DNA of 60,000 nucleotides, from positions 17,920,001 through 17,980,000 of the forward strand of contig CM060733.1 of the NCBI GenBank assembly GCA_030704615.1, given 5' to 3'. The position numbers were made by a program, and so were the translations under genes. Below the pieces are notes generated by a model that saw only the letters and a program-made list of their open reading frames with translations, ran no database searches and was not told where the DNA came from. Origin of the DNA: Takakia lepidozioides (lineage: Eukaryota > Streptophyta > Takakiopsida > Takakiales > Takakiaceae). Positions 1-12,204 of this stretch are shown here, piece by piece (position 1 is the stretch's first letter; the number at the start of each line of letters is the position of its first letter).

Positions 1-140
1 TGTCGTGGAATAATGAAATGCCACGCACACGTAAGTTGTGTGGAGAGGAAGTGAGGGAGAATAAGCCTCCCTTGGCTTATATGCCCTCCCTCTCATTCAT
101 CGGGCCACGTGTAGGGCAAACCTTCTAGAAGTGACCGCCA
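1..140. repeat. Higher-order module inside the array (copy 1 of 3)
   Basis: A non-palindromic stretch of about 90-130 bp reads roughly GTGAGGGAGA, a TTATATG box, a C/T-rich run, CTCATTC, CCACGTGTAGGGCA, then the first palindrome. Related copies lie at about 830-900 and 1072-1165, each with the CTCATTCCTC and CCACGCG-AGG-CAGACCTCGTAG blocks. The array is therefore organised in higher-order blocks rather than being one uniform satellite. The TATAT box next to the C-rich run could be promoter-like, but nothing shows that it is used. Confidence 0.6.
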
Positions 141-1480
141 ACTTGGCGGTCGCTCCATTTTCCGGAAAAATAAAAAAACTGCGACCGCCAGAACTGGCGG
201 TCGCTCCAATTTCCGTAATTAAAAAAAAAAAAAAAACGACAGCCAGAACTTGCGGTCGCTCCATTTTCCGAAAATAAAATAAATAAGCCATTTACAGAGA
301 CATTAAGAATTGAAGCGACCGCCAGTAATAGCGGTCGATTAATTTTCAAAACAATTAAAATAAAAGCGACCGCCAGTCATGGCGGTCGCCCCATTTCCAA
401 CAAAAATTTAATAAAAGCGACCGCCAGTAGTGGCGGTCGCTGGATTTACAAAAAAAAAAACAGCGGCGACTGCCCATAATGGCGGTCGCTCGATTTTCCT
501 CCAAAAAACAGAGAAGCGACCGCCAGTAATGGCAGTCGCTTCATTTAATTTAAAAAATAAATAAAAGCGACTGCGGTCGCTCCATTTCCAACCAAATTTA
601 AATAAAAGCGACGACCGCCCCTAATGGCGGTCGCTCGTTTTTCCTCCAAAAAACAAAAAAACGATCGCCAGTAATGGCGGTCGCTTCATTTCTAAAATAA
701 TTAAAATAAAAGCGACCGCCAATAATGGCGGTCGCTTCATTTCTAAAATAATTAAAATAAAAGCGACCGCCAGTAATGGCGGTCGCTTCATTTCCAAAAT
801 AATTAAAATAAAAGCGACCGCCATTTCCCCCCCCCCCCCCTACCCCTCCTCATTCCTCGCTCCACGCGTAGGACAGACCTCGTAGAAACGACTGACACCT
901 TCGCGGTCGCTCCCTAAAAAAAAAACGACCGCCAATAATGGCGGTCGCCCCATTTTCAAAAGTAAAAAAATAAAAGCGACCGCCAATAATGGTGGTCGTT
1001 GCATTTAAAAAAATAACCATTACAGCGACCGCCAGAAATGGCGGTCAGTGCATTTTGTAAAAATAAAAACTGTAGAAGTGAGGGGAGACTGACTGGGAGC
1101 TTATATGGCCCCCCCCCGCCTCATTCCTCATTCCACGCGCAGGGCAGACCTCGTAGGAGCGACCGCCACCTTGACAATCGCTCCATTTAAAAACAAAAAA
1201 AAAAGACTGCCACAAATGGCGGTCGCTCCATTTCGCAAAAAAATAATAAAAAATGACCGCCAGTAATGGCGGTCGCTGCATTTTAAAAAAGAACAATTAC
1301 AACGACCCCCAATAATGGCGGCTCCATTTAAAAATCCCAAAAACACGACCGCAAAATATGACGGTCGATCCATTTTCCAAAATTAAAAAAACAAACGACC
1401 GCCACTATTGGCGGTCGCTGGATTTTCAGAAAAAATAGAAATTAAAGCGACCGCTAGTAATTTTACGAAGAAACAAAAGA
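1..1480. repeat. Palindromic GCGACCGCCA array, left arm
   Basis: From about 126 onward the sequence is a tandem series of roughly 25 units of about 55-60 bp. Each unit is an inverted repeat of the form GCGACCGCCA, 4-8 bases, TGGCGGTCGC, followed by an A/T-rich spacer with poly-A runs. The palindromes are often perfect (for example around 715-800) and elsewhere carry single transitions. A second array with the same core lies at 5245-6190, on the other side of a hAT transposase gene, so the two are probably subterminal arms of one element. The left terminus is not visible and may lie outside the window. There is no gene here; small open frames in it are by-products of the repeat. Confidence 0.9.
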
Positions 1481-2229
1481 CGATCGCTATTACATTGCGT
1501 TCACTGTATTTATAAAGAATAAAAAACAAATGCGACCGCCAGTGATGCCGGTCGCTGCATTAAAATGAAAATGAATATAGAGTTGGAAGCATGACACAAT
1601 TGTTCTCCATTCCACAAGCAAATCACCGAACACAAACATGAGCAAGTGACGGTACCTTTGGCCGACATTTTGGCTGGTATACACATGAGCAACATCTTTT
1701 ATTTTCCAACAAATACACAACAACAATACAAATACTCATAGTGACAATGATTACACTGATATACTTCACTACAGAAATGTAAACATGTCCACTAAAATGT
1801 GCTGATGCATGCCTACAGTTGTTTTGCTTCAATTTCTTCTACTGCTTCGACGGCGGGACGAAGAAGATCCTAATCCTAGTGCTCCGATGGGTTGAAAATC
1901 CGGGTCACCCTCGACTTCACCACCATTGCCATGATCAATGTTGGAATCGTCCTCCCTATCCGACCTTATATGTCCAGGCCTTTGAATCTGCAAACGACCT
2001 CGAACCACATTTAGTTCTCTCTGAGGTCGACTCCCTCTCCGGTCTTGAATACCATCCACGATATCTGGCCTGTTTGTGGGCCAATCGCCTATAAAATGTT
2101 GGACTGTTCTCTGTCATTTATGGACTTGGGACGCAATCGAAGGTGGTCTCGAAAGAGGTACTGGAGGGGGGTCTGCTCGAGATGGTGGACCGACATTAGA
2201 TGATCGGCATGTGAGGAACCACGGGTCTG

Positions 2230-4826
2230 CTACGCAACACGTCGGTAAAGGTGGAATTGTAGTGGCAGGTTGTCATCATCCGAGGCTTCAACTTCCGCCC
2301 GGTCCAATGCGGCAGAAAGATGCATGCGTGTGGAAAACAGATCAACCCTGTTGCTCCTTAATGCCCACTGTGTTGATGGGGAGCTTGATCGGTTTTGGCA
2401 TTGTTGTGGAGCTGGTCGTATCGGTGAGGCATGATCATGTCCCGTCGACTGTACAATGGGTTCGACACCATCGTTTGTATGAACAGGGTTGCGTACGTCA
2501 CTCAGTCCTGGATGTTCATCACCCCTAAGCTCTATTGGTGCACTACCGGTGGCTTCAGCGTGTAGTGGGGGGCGAGGGTCGACCCCAACTTCATTTTGAG
2601 GACCATGTTCTGGGGATGACACAATTGTAGCTTCACCTTCATCTGCGATACGCACTTCTTCAAGAAGGTCATCAAAGGTCGGCTGGATATAAGCATCATC
2701 ATCTGTGAATGTAAACGGGTCATACGCATTTTCGAGAGCATCATCGGATCCATCTTCACTATCGGAGGCAGATGATTCCATCTGAGATGATTCTCTCTGA
2801 GGCTCAGTATCGTCACTCATCGAATCTACCTCAGAAGCAAAGTCTTCAGAATGCAAATTCCTCTCATATCATGCTGCAGCATCATCCGCTGTCCTCTCAC
2901 GTAGCAGTCGGCAATTGATATACATATACACCAATTTGTCAGCCCTCACGGGATTCAACCTGTTGTGAATCTTGTTGTGAACAAATGAATAACTGCTCCA
3001 ATTGCGTTCGCAAGATGAGGCAGAGCACACTTGAGCAAGAATATGCTTCGCAATGGGAGCCAATGTTCTTACTCCAGCTCCAATCAGATCCCACCATTCA
3101 TGTGGCAACATATTGAGCTATTTTGGATCCGGCATGTCCTCAAAAGGGTCGCGGCGATCTGAGAAGCATCGGATATAGCTCTCTCTGTCATGTTCGGCGG
3201 AGCCAGTCGCATGAGCACTCGCACGAGGCTGACCTTGGCATCAGCGTCGTCTTGGAGCATGGTATTGTCGAGTAAGAATGGATTGAGCAAAGCCCCCGCA
3301 TAATGCAAGTCCGTTCGAACCATCGAACGACAGTCGTAAAATGCATCATCATCATTGTCTGCAAGTTCAGGTTCCAAGGAGAATGGAGGATGCCTCAAGG
3401 ATTGGACATGCTTCTCAAGATTTTGCATTAGTAACCATGCCTTGCCCATTACTGGTTGTTTTTCATCAAACTCCCGTAAGACGATTAACACCGGCTCTAC
3501 CATTTAAACAAAGTTTTCACATTTCTTCCAGAAATTATGGCTGCGAATGCTATTTCGAACTTTTTGACTTTTGCCCATGACTTGGCTTTTATGGAGTCCC
3601 GCAATGTCCGTGTATACGCATCCTATTGAGGATCAATGATGGCGTGCTCCAGACTGCTCTTCACCGTCACCAACCGATCCACCATCAAGAAGTTAGTGGC
3701 AAAACGAGTTTCGTCTGGATTGCGGAGGCTGTATTTGGGTTCGTGTCTCTTATATATTGCCAAAGGGATGTGGTGTATGCGGATGAATGACACAACAGTC
3801 TTCGCTCGCTTGACAAGTTGTTTCATCCATTTTTCTTTTCCCCAATCTATTAAAAGAAGGTCAAGGATATGAGCAGCACAACCTTGATAGTACATATGAG
3901 GATAACATGTCAACAACATGTCTGCAGTGTTTCTCATGTTAACGGCATTGTCTGTGCATATTTGTATGATTCTATCATTTCCGACCTGTTCGATGAAGTC
4001 CGTCAATAGTTGGCATTGATAACATCCATATTTCTTCTCGCCGCTAGTGTCGACCGATCCCAAGAATTGTTCCCCAGCAAGACATACGAGCATGACATTG
4101 AATAACGGTCTATTTGTAACAGAACTCCAACCATCGGCACATATAGTGCTTCCATATTTTTTTGATGCATTCGCCCGTCCTGTCGTTGACCTTTTGGATA
4201 AGCTCGGTCATGACGTCTTCTAGCAATCCTGTACAGAGATTGTGATAAGTCGGAGGTACGTATGTCGATCTGGACTCTGAGGTTGCTCTAACGGTAGAAA
4301 CAAATGTCGGAAGCCTTGCCATATTAAGTGATATGTTGGCCTCGAAGAAAAACTGTGCCCATTTTTTATCCAACTGTCTTTTTGCAGACAAGTTAAGACC
4401 TTCCTACATAGATTGCTGCCATAATCATCTACTCCGTTGAAGTGTAGGGGTACAAGGAGGTGTCGAAGCAGGTGTTGCTTCGGCACGACCCACTTGTCCA
4501 ATGACACCTTAAGCCTTACAAGAGTCGCCCTGGTAACTAATCGGGGCATCCTGACGGGAAGATGAAGTGTTATACTCAGAGGTCATGTCCAGATCCAGAG
4601 ACATTGGAATATTGCCTCCACACTGGCCAAAGTGGTTTTTTACCCGCATAGATGATTTAGGGCATAAACCCACCCCAGCGTTCTTCACACCTTTATAGCC
4701 GAGGTGAGCGAGCAACCGATCCTTACGATAAAAAAGCTTTAATCCACATAGGTTGCACTCAACACTACCAGTGACATTGTCAGTATTCGGGATTGCCGTA
4801 TACCAAGGGCTCCATTCCTCCCTCAT
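2230..4826 (-). pseudogene. hAT-superfamily transposase (BED finger, DUF659, hATC), decayed
   Basis: Read on the minus strand from 4826, this is a broken DNA transposase. 4826-4509 gives a BED-type zinc finger (EWSPWYTAI, CNLCG, then a HLGYKG segment). 4391-3623 gives the DUF659/RNase H-like catalytic region, including CTDNAVNMRNTADML and GCAAHILDLLL. 3111-2869 gives the C-terminal hAT dimerisation region (CSASSCERNWSSYSFVHNK, then a leucine/arginine stretch). After a single in-frame TGA (2869-2871) the same frame continues to 2230 as a very acidic tail rich in Ser, Asp and Glu. The domain pieces lie in different frames, so several indels are present. An arginine-rich frame at 2059-1829 may be a further 3' extension. 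Flanking palindrome arrays suggest this was the autonomous transposase of that element. Confidence 0.85.
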
Positions 4827-5244
4827 CTTTACCCAATATCTACTCCCCTGGGCCCTAGCGATGTAAGCAACAAAAAACAGTCACCTATAAATGAACGTGT
4901 TGTGAGTGTAGAGTGCAATGCGATAGCCCAACACTTCTACACCTGTCAACACCCAAGTGGGTTGATGTGGGTTGTAGTGTTGAGCTTATACACAATCTGT
5001 TGAAGTGGCTTTGGTGGAAGTCACAACGGCAAAAGATGCGCTCCCTCCTCTTGGGCTACACTCTCGTTCAATGGAAGAGAACATCCAAAGCAACCTCAAG
5101 TGTTTGCGCCAAAAAAAGTGAGGAGCTTGGTGACCCTCCTCCCTTATATATGATCCAAGAAGGATTAAAGTGAAATGAATAAATGACGAACCAATAGCGC
5201 CCACCCGAAAAAGGCTGTACAACCATATTCGTTACAATTTTGAA
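4827..5244 (-). other. 5' flank of the hAT transposase
   Basis: No gene recognised. The segment separates the first recognisable transposase codons from the right palindrome array. It has a TTATATAT box near 5145 and C/T-rich stretches. It may hold the transposase promoter and 5' leader, but no splice site or start could be fixed. Confidence 0.35.
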
Positions 5245-6190
5245 ATTAAGCGACCGTTAATATTACGGTCGTTATTTTTATTTTTTACGAAAAACAAGCG
5301 ACCGCCACTATTGCGGTCGCTTTTATTTCCTTTGATTTTGTGCAATATTGCGGTCACTTCTATTTTGTATATTTTTAAATTTAAGCGACCGCCCGTATGG
5401 CGGTCACTACTTTTTTTATTTCAAAATATAATGCGACTGCCGGTATGGCGGTCGCTTCATTTGTTAATATATTTAAAATAAAGCGACCGCCAATATGGTG
5501 GTCACTTTTATTTTTAATATTCTTAAAAAAATGCGACCCACAGTAAGGTGGTCACTTTTAATCTTTATATTTTCAAGTTTAAGCGACCTCCAGGCTGACG
5601 GTCGCTTAAACTTAATATATATTTTAAAATTGACGCGACCGCCGGTTTGATGGTCGCAAATATTGTATTGTTTTAAAACAAACGACCACCTGTGTGGCGG
5701 TCGCTTTTATTTTCATATGTCGCTTGTTTTTTTTAATATAATTTTAAATTTACTGACCGCCATATGGTGGTCGTTTGTTTTTCTATATATATTCTAAATT
5801 AAACGACCGCCCAATGGCGGTCTTATTGTTTTTTTTTTTTTTTTTTTTTGAAATTATCCGACCGTCGTATAGCGGTCGCTTGTTCTGTACATATTTACAA
5901 AATTGTGCGACCGCCAATACGGCAGTCGCTTGTTTTCTTTTTTAAATTAGGCGACCGCCAATGCGACCAATCTTGTTTTAAAAAAAAATTAGATTGAAGC
6001 GACCACCAAGATAACGGTCGCTATTTCTTTTTTAATTCAAAAAATAAAGCGACTACCAGTGCGACCGCCAATCTTGTTTTTTTTTAAAAATAAATTGAAG
6101 TGACCGCCAATTATGGCGGTCGCTATTTCTTTTTTAATTTCGAAAAACAAAGCGACCGCCACGCGATCGCACAATTTTGTTAGTTTTCAA
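5245..6190. repeat. Palindromic GCGACCGCCA array, right arm
   Basis: About 18 units with the same core as the left arm (AGCGACCGCC, short loop, GGCGGTCGCTT), but more diverged. Loop sequences differ (often ATATGG) and spacers are T-rich and shorter. Several units are damaged by single transitions in the GTCGC half. Together with the 1-1480 array it brackets the hAT transposase. No terminal inverted repeat could be identified where the array fades at about 6190-6240. Confidence 0.9.
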
Positions 6191-6350
6191 AATGTATTTG
6201 CTACCGCCACCGTGTCGACAACGTGGCTGCTTAAGTGACAGTATTTTACCTGGTACTATTTTTACCAAAATATTCCCCGAATGAGGTCCCGTTAGCGTCA
6301 GGTCTGACGTGACCTGACTCTGATGGACGGACGTGACGCTGATAACCGGG

Positions 6351-7090
6351 ATCTTAACTAACTAAGGAACAAACTTTAGTCTCGCCAAACTGTGAAGGTT
6401 GAGAACATGACTGAACGTAAACAATATATCAGATTAGAGGTACAAGATCAGATAAGAAGTCAAGGTCGGCGTGGCCGAATGCATGATGGGTAAACATGAA
6501 TTAAGATGATCTTTATAACAATGGACAAAAATACAAGATACTGGAACTCGATTCGAATACTAGAATGCTGGGGACCCATGGCCGACTGGTGATCCAGGAG
6601 CTGTCCAGAAAGCACACAGGTCTCATGTCTCTTGGGTTGTCTGGAAACTGGACTGGGGTATCAGATACTGGAAACTGGACTAGAATACTGAAAACTGAAC
6701 TGGAAAACTGAGACTGGGAACAATAGTAGCTAGAACTTGTGTTGGCGAGACTAAAGAGTGTCCAGTCTCGCCTCCCATATATACTGGCTACTAGGAAGTT
6801 TTCTAAGAAGCTTCCCCAATGGAGGTTTCTTGATGAAGAAGTTTTCAAGTTAAAACGAAGGTTTTTTTATGGAGAAGTTTCCTTAAACAAATGAGGTATC
6901 TTGATGGAGAAGTTTCATAAAAAGGAAGGTTTTTGAGCAGTTTCCAAGTTACTCTCGATAATTTGGTAAACTTCCGATAACTTGATAACTAATGGTAACT
7001 CATGATAAATCATGATAACTTTTAGTAACCTGGTAACTTGATAACTTCTGGTATTTATTCTTCGTAAGTTCTTCTGGGCTGTCCGTGACA
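6351..7090 (-). mobile_element. Ty3/gypsy-type LTR, minus strand
   Basis: On the minus strand it begins with TGTCACGGACAGCCC at 7090, a typical gypsy LTR start. It continues through a series of AACTTCTCCATCAAG-like repeats and a TATATATGGGAGGCGAGACTGG segment to a conserved GTTCCTTAGTTAGTTAAGAT near 6351. The 3' two thirds match the plus-strand segment 49236-49769, which lies directly upstream of a gypsy gag, so both belong to one family. The 7090 end interrupts the copia leader just next to it. The other end is unclear, and no internal coding region follows, so this is a solo or truncated LTR. Confidence 0.7.
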
Positions 7091-7124
7091 GCTACAAGAA
7101 CACTTCACAAAGCCAAACCAAAAA

Positions 7125-7135
7125 CTCTGATACCA
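7125..7135 (-). promoter_or_regulatory. Copia primer-binding site
   Basis: On the minus strand TGGTATCAGAG follows directly after the CTACA end of the LTR. It is complementary to the 3' end of initiator tRNA-Met, the usual primer for plant copia elements. The internal region is cut off about 35 bases further on by the gypsy LTR. Confidence 0.85.
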
Positions 7136-7525
7136 TGTAGAAAAATAAGCCTAGGACCTGTAAAATTGCTTGTGAATAGAAGCTCACCACCCAACCTTAG
7201 AACCACCACAAGCTAGAGTGTGTCATAAAACAACCAGTATGTGGTTCACCCGAGCCTCTTATATAGTTCTAGCTAGGCTAAAAAGCAATCTATAAAGGAC
7301 TTGCTTTACTATTTCTATATACAAAGTAGTCCCAACAATGGACTTACTTTTTTTCATATATACAAATAGTCCCACAATGGACTTACTTTTTCCTGTAAAA
7401 GCATCTCCAAACTTAGAGTTACTTTTAATGTGTCTATCCTTGTTTAGTCAAGTTATAAATCTGTCTATCCCTGTTTAGTCAAGTTGTAGATTCGTTCGTT
7501 GAATATGGAGCTACTTATTCCAACA
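7136..7525 (-). mobile_element. Ty1/copia 5' LTR, minus strand
   Basis: A 390-bp LTR running from TGTTGGAATAAG (7525) to TTTTTCTACA (7136), with the TG...CA ends of LTR elements and an adjoining tRNA-Met primer site. A CTATATAAG TATA-like box lies near 7255-7265 on the minus strand, at the right place for the U3 promoter. The 5' side abuts a LINE fragment, so the element probably inserted into that LINE. No copia coding region remains. Confidence 0.85.
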
Positions 7526-7539
7526 CAGGAAACCAGAAG

Positions 7540-8790
7540 CAAAGGATTCGATCTTCCATCCCTGCAACAGAGATCAGCCAATGCGTGACAACAAAGAAAG
7601 CAACTTTGGAAGAGCCCGAGTTAAGCCAAACTAGGAGCTGCCTCATGTTGACAAGGTTGGAGGAAAGAGAGATCCACGATGTTACACGTATGAATCACCT
7701 GGCGAGCAGAGGACCGGAATGGAGGCAAGCCATGGCCGTGTTGTCAGGCTTTCAGGGTCCCAACCTGCAGTCATTCTCTTAGTGGAGAGGGAAGCCTGGG
7801 CCACCGCAGGGGGGATGAGGGCCCTATCTTCCCAAAGATGGAAGAAATTTGAGATACCAGCAGATTCCCAGAAAGCCCAGCGGTGTATGCACTTAACCAA
7901 AGGCTCTGAATCCCGATTGTAGTTACCGAAAAGAGGTTGCCTTAAGGTTTCCTCCATGGTGCGAGGCATAGTTTGATATAGGTGCTCCCGATAGAGAACC
8001 AGGCCTGCCAGATAGATTTCCAGGCCCCAGAGCCAGATGATGCTGAGGAATTGGAGGTCCCCCCTTGTACAATCCATCTGAGGGAGGGAGTCCACAATTC
8101 TGGGCAGGCTTTCAGGAGATGGTGGCGTACCAGGAGGCTCCAAGGAGACAGAAAATGTTTAAACACCCTAGGAACCCATTTTGCAAGCAAAGAACGGATT
8201 TGCGAAAGAGGGTCAGGCCTCCATTCCGTTTCTTTTGTGTTGGTTGCTTCCAGCTGACCAGTGCCCGCCGAGATACACCAGGTGAAGAAGCTCCCCAGAT
8301 GAAATTGCGAACCAAAGCCTTGATCTTGTTTACTGTGGCAGGTCCAGGAAACCATACCGCAGAATTGAACCACCGTGAAGCCAGCAAAACTTGGTTAACA
8401 ATTAGGGCTTTACCCGCAATGGAGAGGTGAACTGAGCACCGGTGTGTAAGCTTTTTCTTCAGGCTGGCAATGATTCCTTCGGCACGCTGCGAATCAGTAA
8501 GGTCGTGGCCAATTAAGTGTCCCAGCAGGACATGAGATTGTCCATCTTGCAACCAAGAGAGACCCCAGATCTCACCCCAATTGGGACAATGGGAAGCAGC
8601 AGCTGAATCCTTCAACTTGGATTTTATCCCTTGCGCTTTTGGCCAGTTAATATTGAGTCCAGAAGCATTACAGAAGTCTGAGAGGGTAGCTAAGGTGCGG
8701 TCCACATTGGAGCTCGAAGGGGAGGCGTGCTCGAACCCTTATTTGAAATCTATTACATGTAGAGCCCGATACCATTGAGGGGGGGAGGAA
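7540..8790 (-). pseudogene. LINE ORF2 fragment (RT thumb and downstream region)
   Basis: The minus-strand frame 8705-8112 encodes a stretch found after the reverse transcriptase core in plant L1-type LINEs. It includes GLNINWPKAQG, LLGHLIGHDLT, SIAGKALIVNQVLLASRWF, RNFIWGASSPG and RRALVSWKQ. Similar blocks occur in the other LINEs of this window at 18535-19158, 41725-42418 and 52069-52761. Further 3' pieces continue in other frames at 8373-7682. The endonuclease and catalytic RT motifs are absent, so the copy is 5'-truncated, frameshifted and cut on its 3' side by the copia LTR. Confidence 0.8.
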
Positions 8791-10560
8791 AATGACAGAT
8801 GCAGAAAGATCAGAGTCCGAAGCGCATATCTAGAGAGAAGCTGATCTAGCACATTAAAGCCAAGTGGCCCTATATAGATGGAGTTAGCAAAGACTGTTAT
8901 AAGGTCTTGTCTGCAACAGATATGCAGTCATGATTATTTGCACCCTCAAGGCAATGCTCGATGCATGTTCGAATCGAAATCGTTTTCGATCCAGTGTTTA
9001 GTGTAAGGTACTTGCTCATATGCATGCATGCAGTAGTCATCGGGGAGACTAATGTAAGTCGAATGAGTGAGGTGGGATAGGTGGATTTGAGAGAGCAGAC
9101 CTGTAGAGAAATTATGCAAGACAATATAAGCTGTAGAGCAATTTAATTGATAGGTGACTATGCAATGCACTTCCTAGAACAACATTATAGCAAGCATTGT
9201 GTTACAAGTCATAGGGCGGGGCAGTAGCCGCAAGGCGAAGTGGCTCTTAGTTACGCAGGCTTCGGCCGGAGTCTTCTGTCTCCCTCTCTTACAAGTCAAA
9301 ATATGCTGTCAAGTATTGTCCTTCCCTTTGCCACCCTTGTCGGATGTCTGGAGCTGGTGTACTAGTATTTCTGCAAGTTGGGATATTTTGCTATATGACT
9401 TCAACGATGTTGGTTGTGGTGAAAATCTGTATTGACATATATGACCCCTAGAGCTGGAGGTTTATGTGTTGAAGGTGATCATGAATTCATCTTTGTTCGG
9501 CAACTACCATTTCAATATGGGGTGCTGGGTCTTGTGACACTACGCCCTCTGTAGGGTGTGCACGCCTCTGGAATATTGGGCACCACCTTCATGTGTTCTT
9601 TGTGATCACATTGTTCTTTCACGACTAATCGTGAATGTATTTGTCAGCTGGAAAGTCTAGTGGCTTCTCAGTGTTTGTTGCCAAAATTTCAGGTCATTTG
9701 AGTCCAGGACCTATGGTCTTTCTCATGTACAGGGCAAACCCTCGGACCACACGAACCCGCCGTGGTTACTCCCTTGCGCTTGCCCTTGTCACCTTGCAGT
9801 TGCCCCGCTAAACTCTGCCCAGACATATATATAGTGCTCATCTCCGAGTTACTTAGACTGAGGCGTAGGAAGAGAAAGATTATTTTAAAGATTTTTCCAT
9901 GTCGTGTAACAGCTGAGACAGAAACATCTAAGGGGTCCTTGAATAGCACAAGATTTACATGTCACAAATTGTTCTAGATCTTTTGGACCATAACATGTCA
10001 GGATCCCATGCTAGCTTTTTATGTACGTACTTTTGTAAGAAGTGGAAATGTGCAAAAAGAACTGCAGACCTACAAATCCACAGGAGGCCATTTTTGTAGG
10101 AGATTTATACTATGATATATCCATGGTTTACGGGTTTGGGTACTAGTAAAGATCAAAATTTGAAAATAGTAAATTCACAGATTCAAGTGTTGAGCTACTA
10201 CAAAGGGATGCGCCTGAAATGGCTTCAAGATTCTCTTACTTTGAATTCAAGACCAAGAGGAGTCATATGCACACAATATCCTTTATTGCAAGATTGTCTT
10301 AAGATATTTCTTAAAAGTACATGAGCATCTACAGCATTCAAGTGGTCACCAAACCGGCCCTTGAAGCTTCAGAAACAGATTTCAAACAAATCATTTTCAG
10401 GATTGTAAGGGCTACATTACAAATTATATCTTTCAGAGAAAGAAGATCATGCTGTAGTCTTCCTAACAACAAGCCACTTCAGCTTTCAGCTCCTCCGCAT
10501 GTCAGGGATGGGCCCTAACTTATAACTAACTGTATATGTGCGGGGTTGGCGTTGTTCAAA
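8791..10560. other. Intergenic stretch, no gene recognised
   Basis: No coding pattern, splice-site series or repeat family could be recognised here. Short open frames (for example at 9689-9949) have no recognisable domain and no supporting context. It lies downstream of the O-methyltransferase gene. Confidence 0.4.
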
Positions 10561-10562
10561 TT

Positions 10563-10568
10563 TTTATT
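10563..10568 (-). terminator. Candidate polyadenylation signal of the O-methyltransferase gene
   Basis: AATAAA on the minus strand, about 150 bases downstream of the stop codon at 10720, a usual distance for a plant 3' UTR. The assignment rests on motif and position only. Confidence 0.45.
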
Positions 10569-10719
10569 TGATGGTAAATAATAATGAGAGACGGATCACA
10601 GCTTAGCGTACATTATGCCAGTAGATAAAATCAATGTAACGTATGATACTTCAGATTGATAGGATCCCGGCCGTGGTATCACCTCAGAGGTAGCGGATAC
10701 ATTTGCATAAGATTAGAGC

Positions 10720-12078
10720 TCATGCTTTGACGAATTCCACGACGGAGAGATCACCCAGAGAGACGGCAATGTCCAGGCGTGAAAAGCCTGCTGCCATTGC
10801 CAGATGCCGAAGTTCCTGCTCAGTGCGCTCCTGGGCGCCCAGTGATTGGGTGACCATCATGAGGAGGTTTTTGCGGAAGATCAGTCGAGCGGCTGCCCCA
10901 TGATCAACATCCACAGGCACCACTGATTCAACTGCTATAACCTTTCCATTGGGTGGGAGTGCCTGGTAGCAGTTCTTCAAGATCTTGATGCAATCGTCAT
11001 CGCTCCAGTCATGCAATATCGACTGTTCAAATGATTCACCAGGACCCCAGTGTTAAGGGCAAGAGAATTTTCACAGCATAACCGTTAACTCATTCTTGAG
11101 TAAAGACAAGGGAAAGCAAATCGAATATCAATTGGCACAGGGTCAGCAGGGGACCTTCATGAAGATTGCATCACCCGATGGTACACTCTCAAACATGTCG
11201 CCACCTTCATGCTCCACACCTGGCATGCATGGGATATAAAAACTCTGATTAATACAGCACAAACCAGGGGACTTGCAAGAAAAAGAAATCGACGAAAGTG
11301 TTCAGAGCGTACCAGGATAAGAAGGGGCGGCTGCAACTACATGAGGCTGATCAAAGTTTACACCCTGAATGTGGGGGTACTTCTTAGTGATGAGGCTGAG
11401 GGAGTAGCCCCAGCCTCCCCCTACATCTATCAAATGCTTCACATCACCGAAGCCGTGGTAAAGACTCAGGAAAAGCTGCATGGAGACTTGCGAATGACTG
11501 GTCATCCCTGCGTTGAATATTGCGTCAAAACGTGGATCTACAGCGGCATACTCAAACATACTCTTTCCATGTGCTTTCTTGAAAGGTTCACTGGTGTCAT
11601 CCAGAACTGTGGTGTGGAGTTGCTGCCACGTTTCCATCAGAATCTGGTCTTGGCTCATCAAAAGTATGGGTCCATATTTCGGGAACCCCTCCTCATCCTT
11701 GACAAAATAGTTGCTCACTGGCAGCAACCCGTAACGTCGCACGGTCTTGCTACCATCTGACTCTTTCTCCACTGTTTCGCTGAAGAAATCCTGGCTCGCT
11801 AGCACACGGAGAATTCGATCCAAGTAGACAGCATTGAGTTGCTTTCCTGGCATGACTTGGAAGGCAAGCTCTTCAGCTGTCAGACCTGCACCGGGTCCAG
11901 CTTTGGCTATAGTATCGGGAACGTTCAATAGAATGGCGGCTTTCAAAGCTGCAGGTACTGTGTTCATGGTGAAGAAGTCCATTGCATGTAACCATGGTTT
12001 GTAGTCTAGATCCCGCTGCCGCTGCTGCTGGAATGTACCAGACAGCAGATCACCTTCAATGCTACCGAATGGTGCCAT
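10720..12078 (-). CDS. Caffeate/flavonoid-type O-methyltransferase, three exons
   Basis: SAM-dependent small-molecule O-methyltransferase of the plant COMT family, expected to be cytosolic and to methylate phenolic hydroxyls. Exons on the minus strand are 12078-11313, 11219-11155 and 11022-10720. Both introns have GT-AG ends, and the joined reading frame gives about 377 residues, close to the family's usual 360-370. Exon 1 holds the N-terminal dimerisation domain and the SAM-binding motif LIDVGGGWG (about residues 216-224). Exon 2 encodes VEHEGGDMF...GDAIFMK. Exon 3 carries the catalytic histidine in [10 protein letters not shown] (about His281) and the glutamates in AVESVVP (about Glu309) and ERTEQEL (about Glu342). 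The residue before ILHDW is Ser where most family members have Trp. The substrate cannot be read from the sequence. No stop or frameshift is seen, so it is probably functional. Confidence 0.93.
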
Positions 12079-12204
12079 GGTTGGACACTAATATCCACGG
12101 GCCAGACTCCAAGGGACAATTTAGAACAGAACTACTTTCGCAGTGTGTGTTTAAACAGCAGCGAAAGGGAGCAAGGAAACACAAGTTGCAGCTCAGGCAG
12201 TACG

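Noticed and set aside
126-1480. CRISPR-like regular repeats
   Set aside because: The units are palindromes with A/T-rich spacers of low complexity in a plant nuclear context. No cas genes are present and the spacers are not unique.
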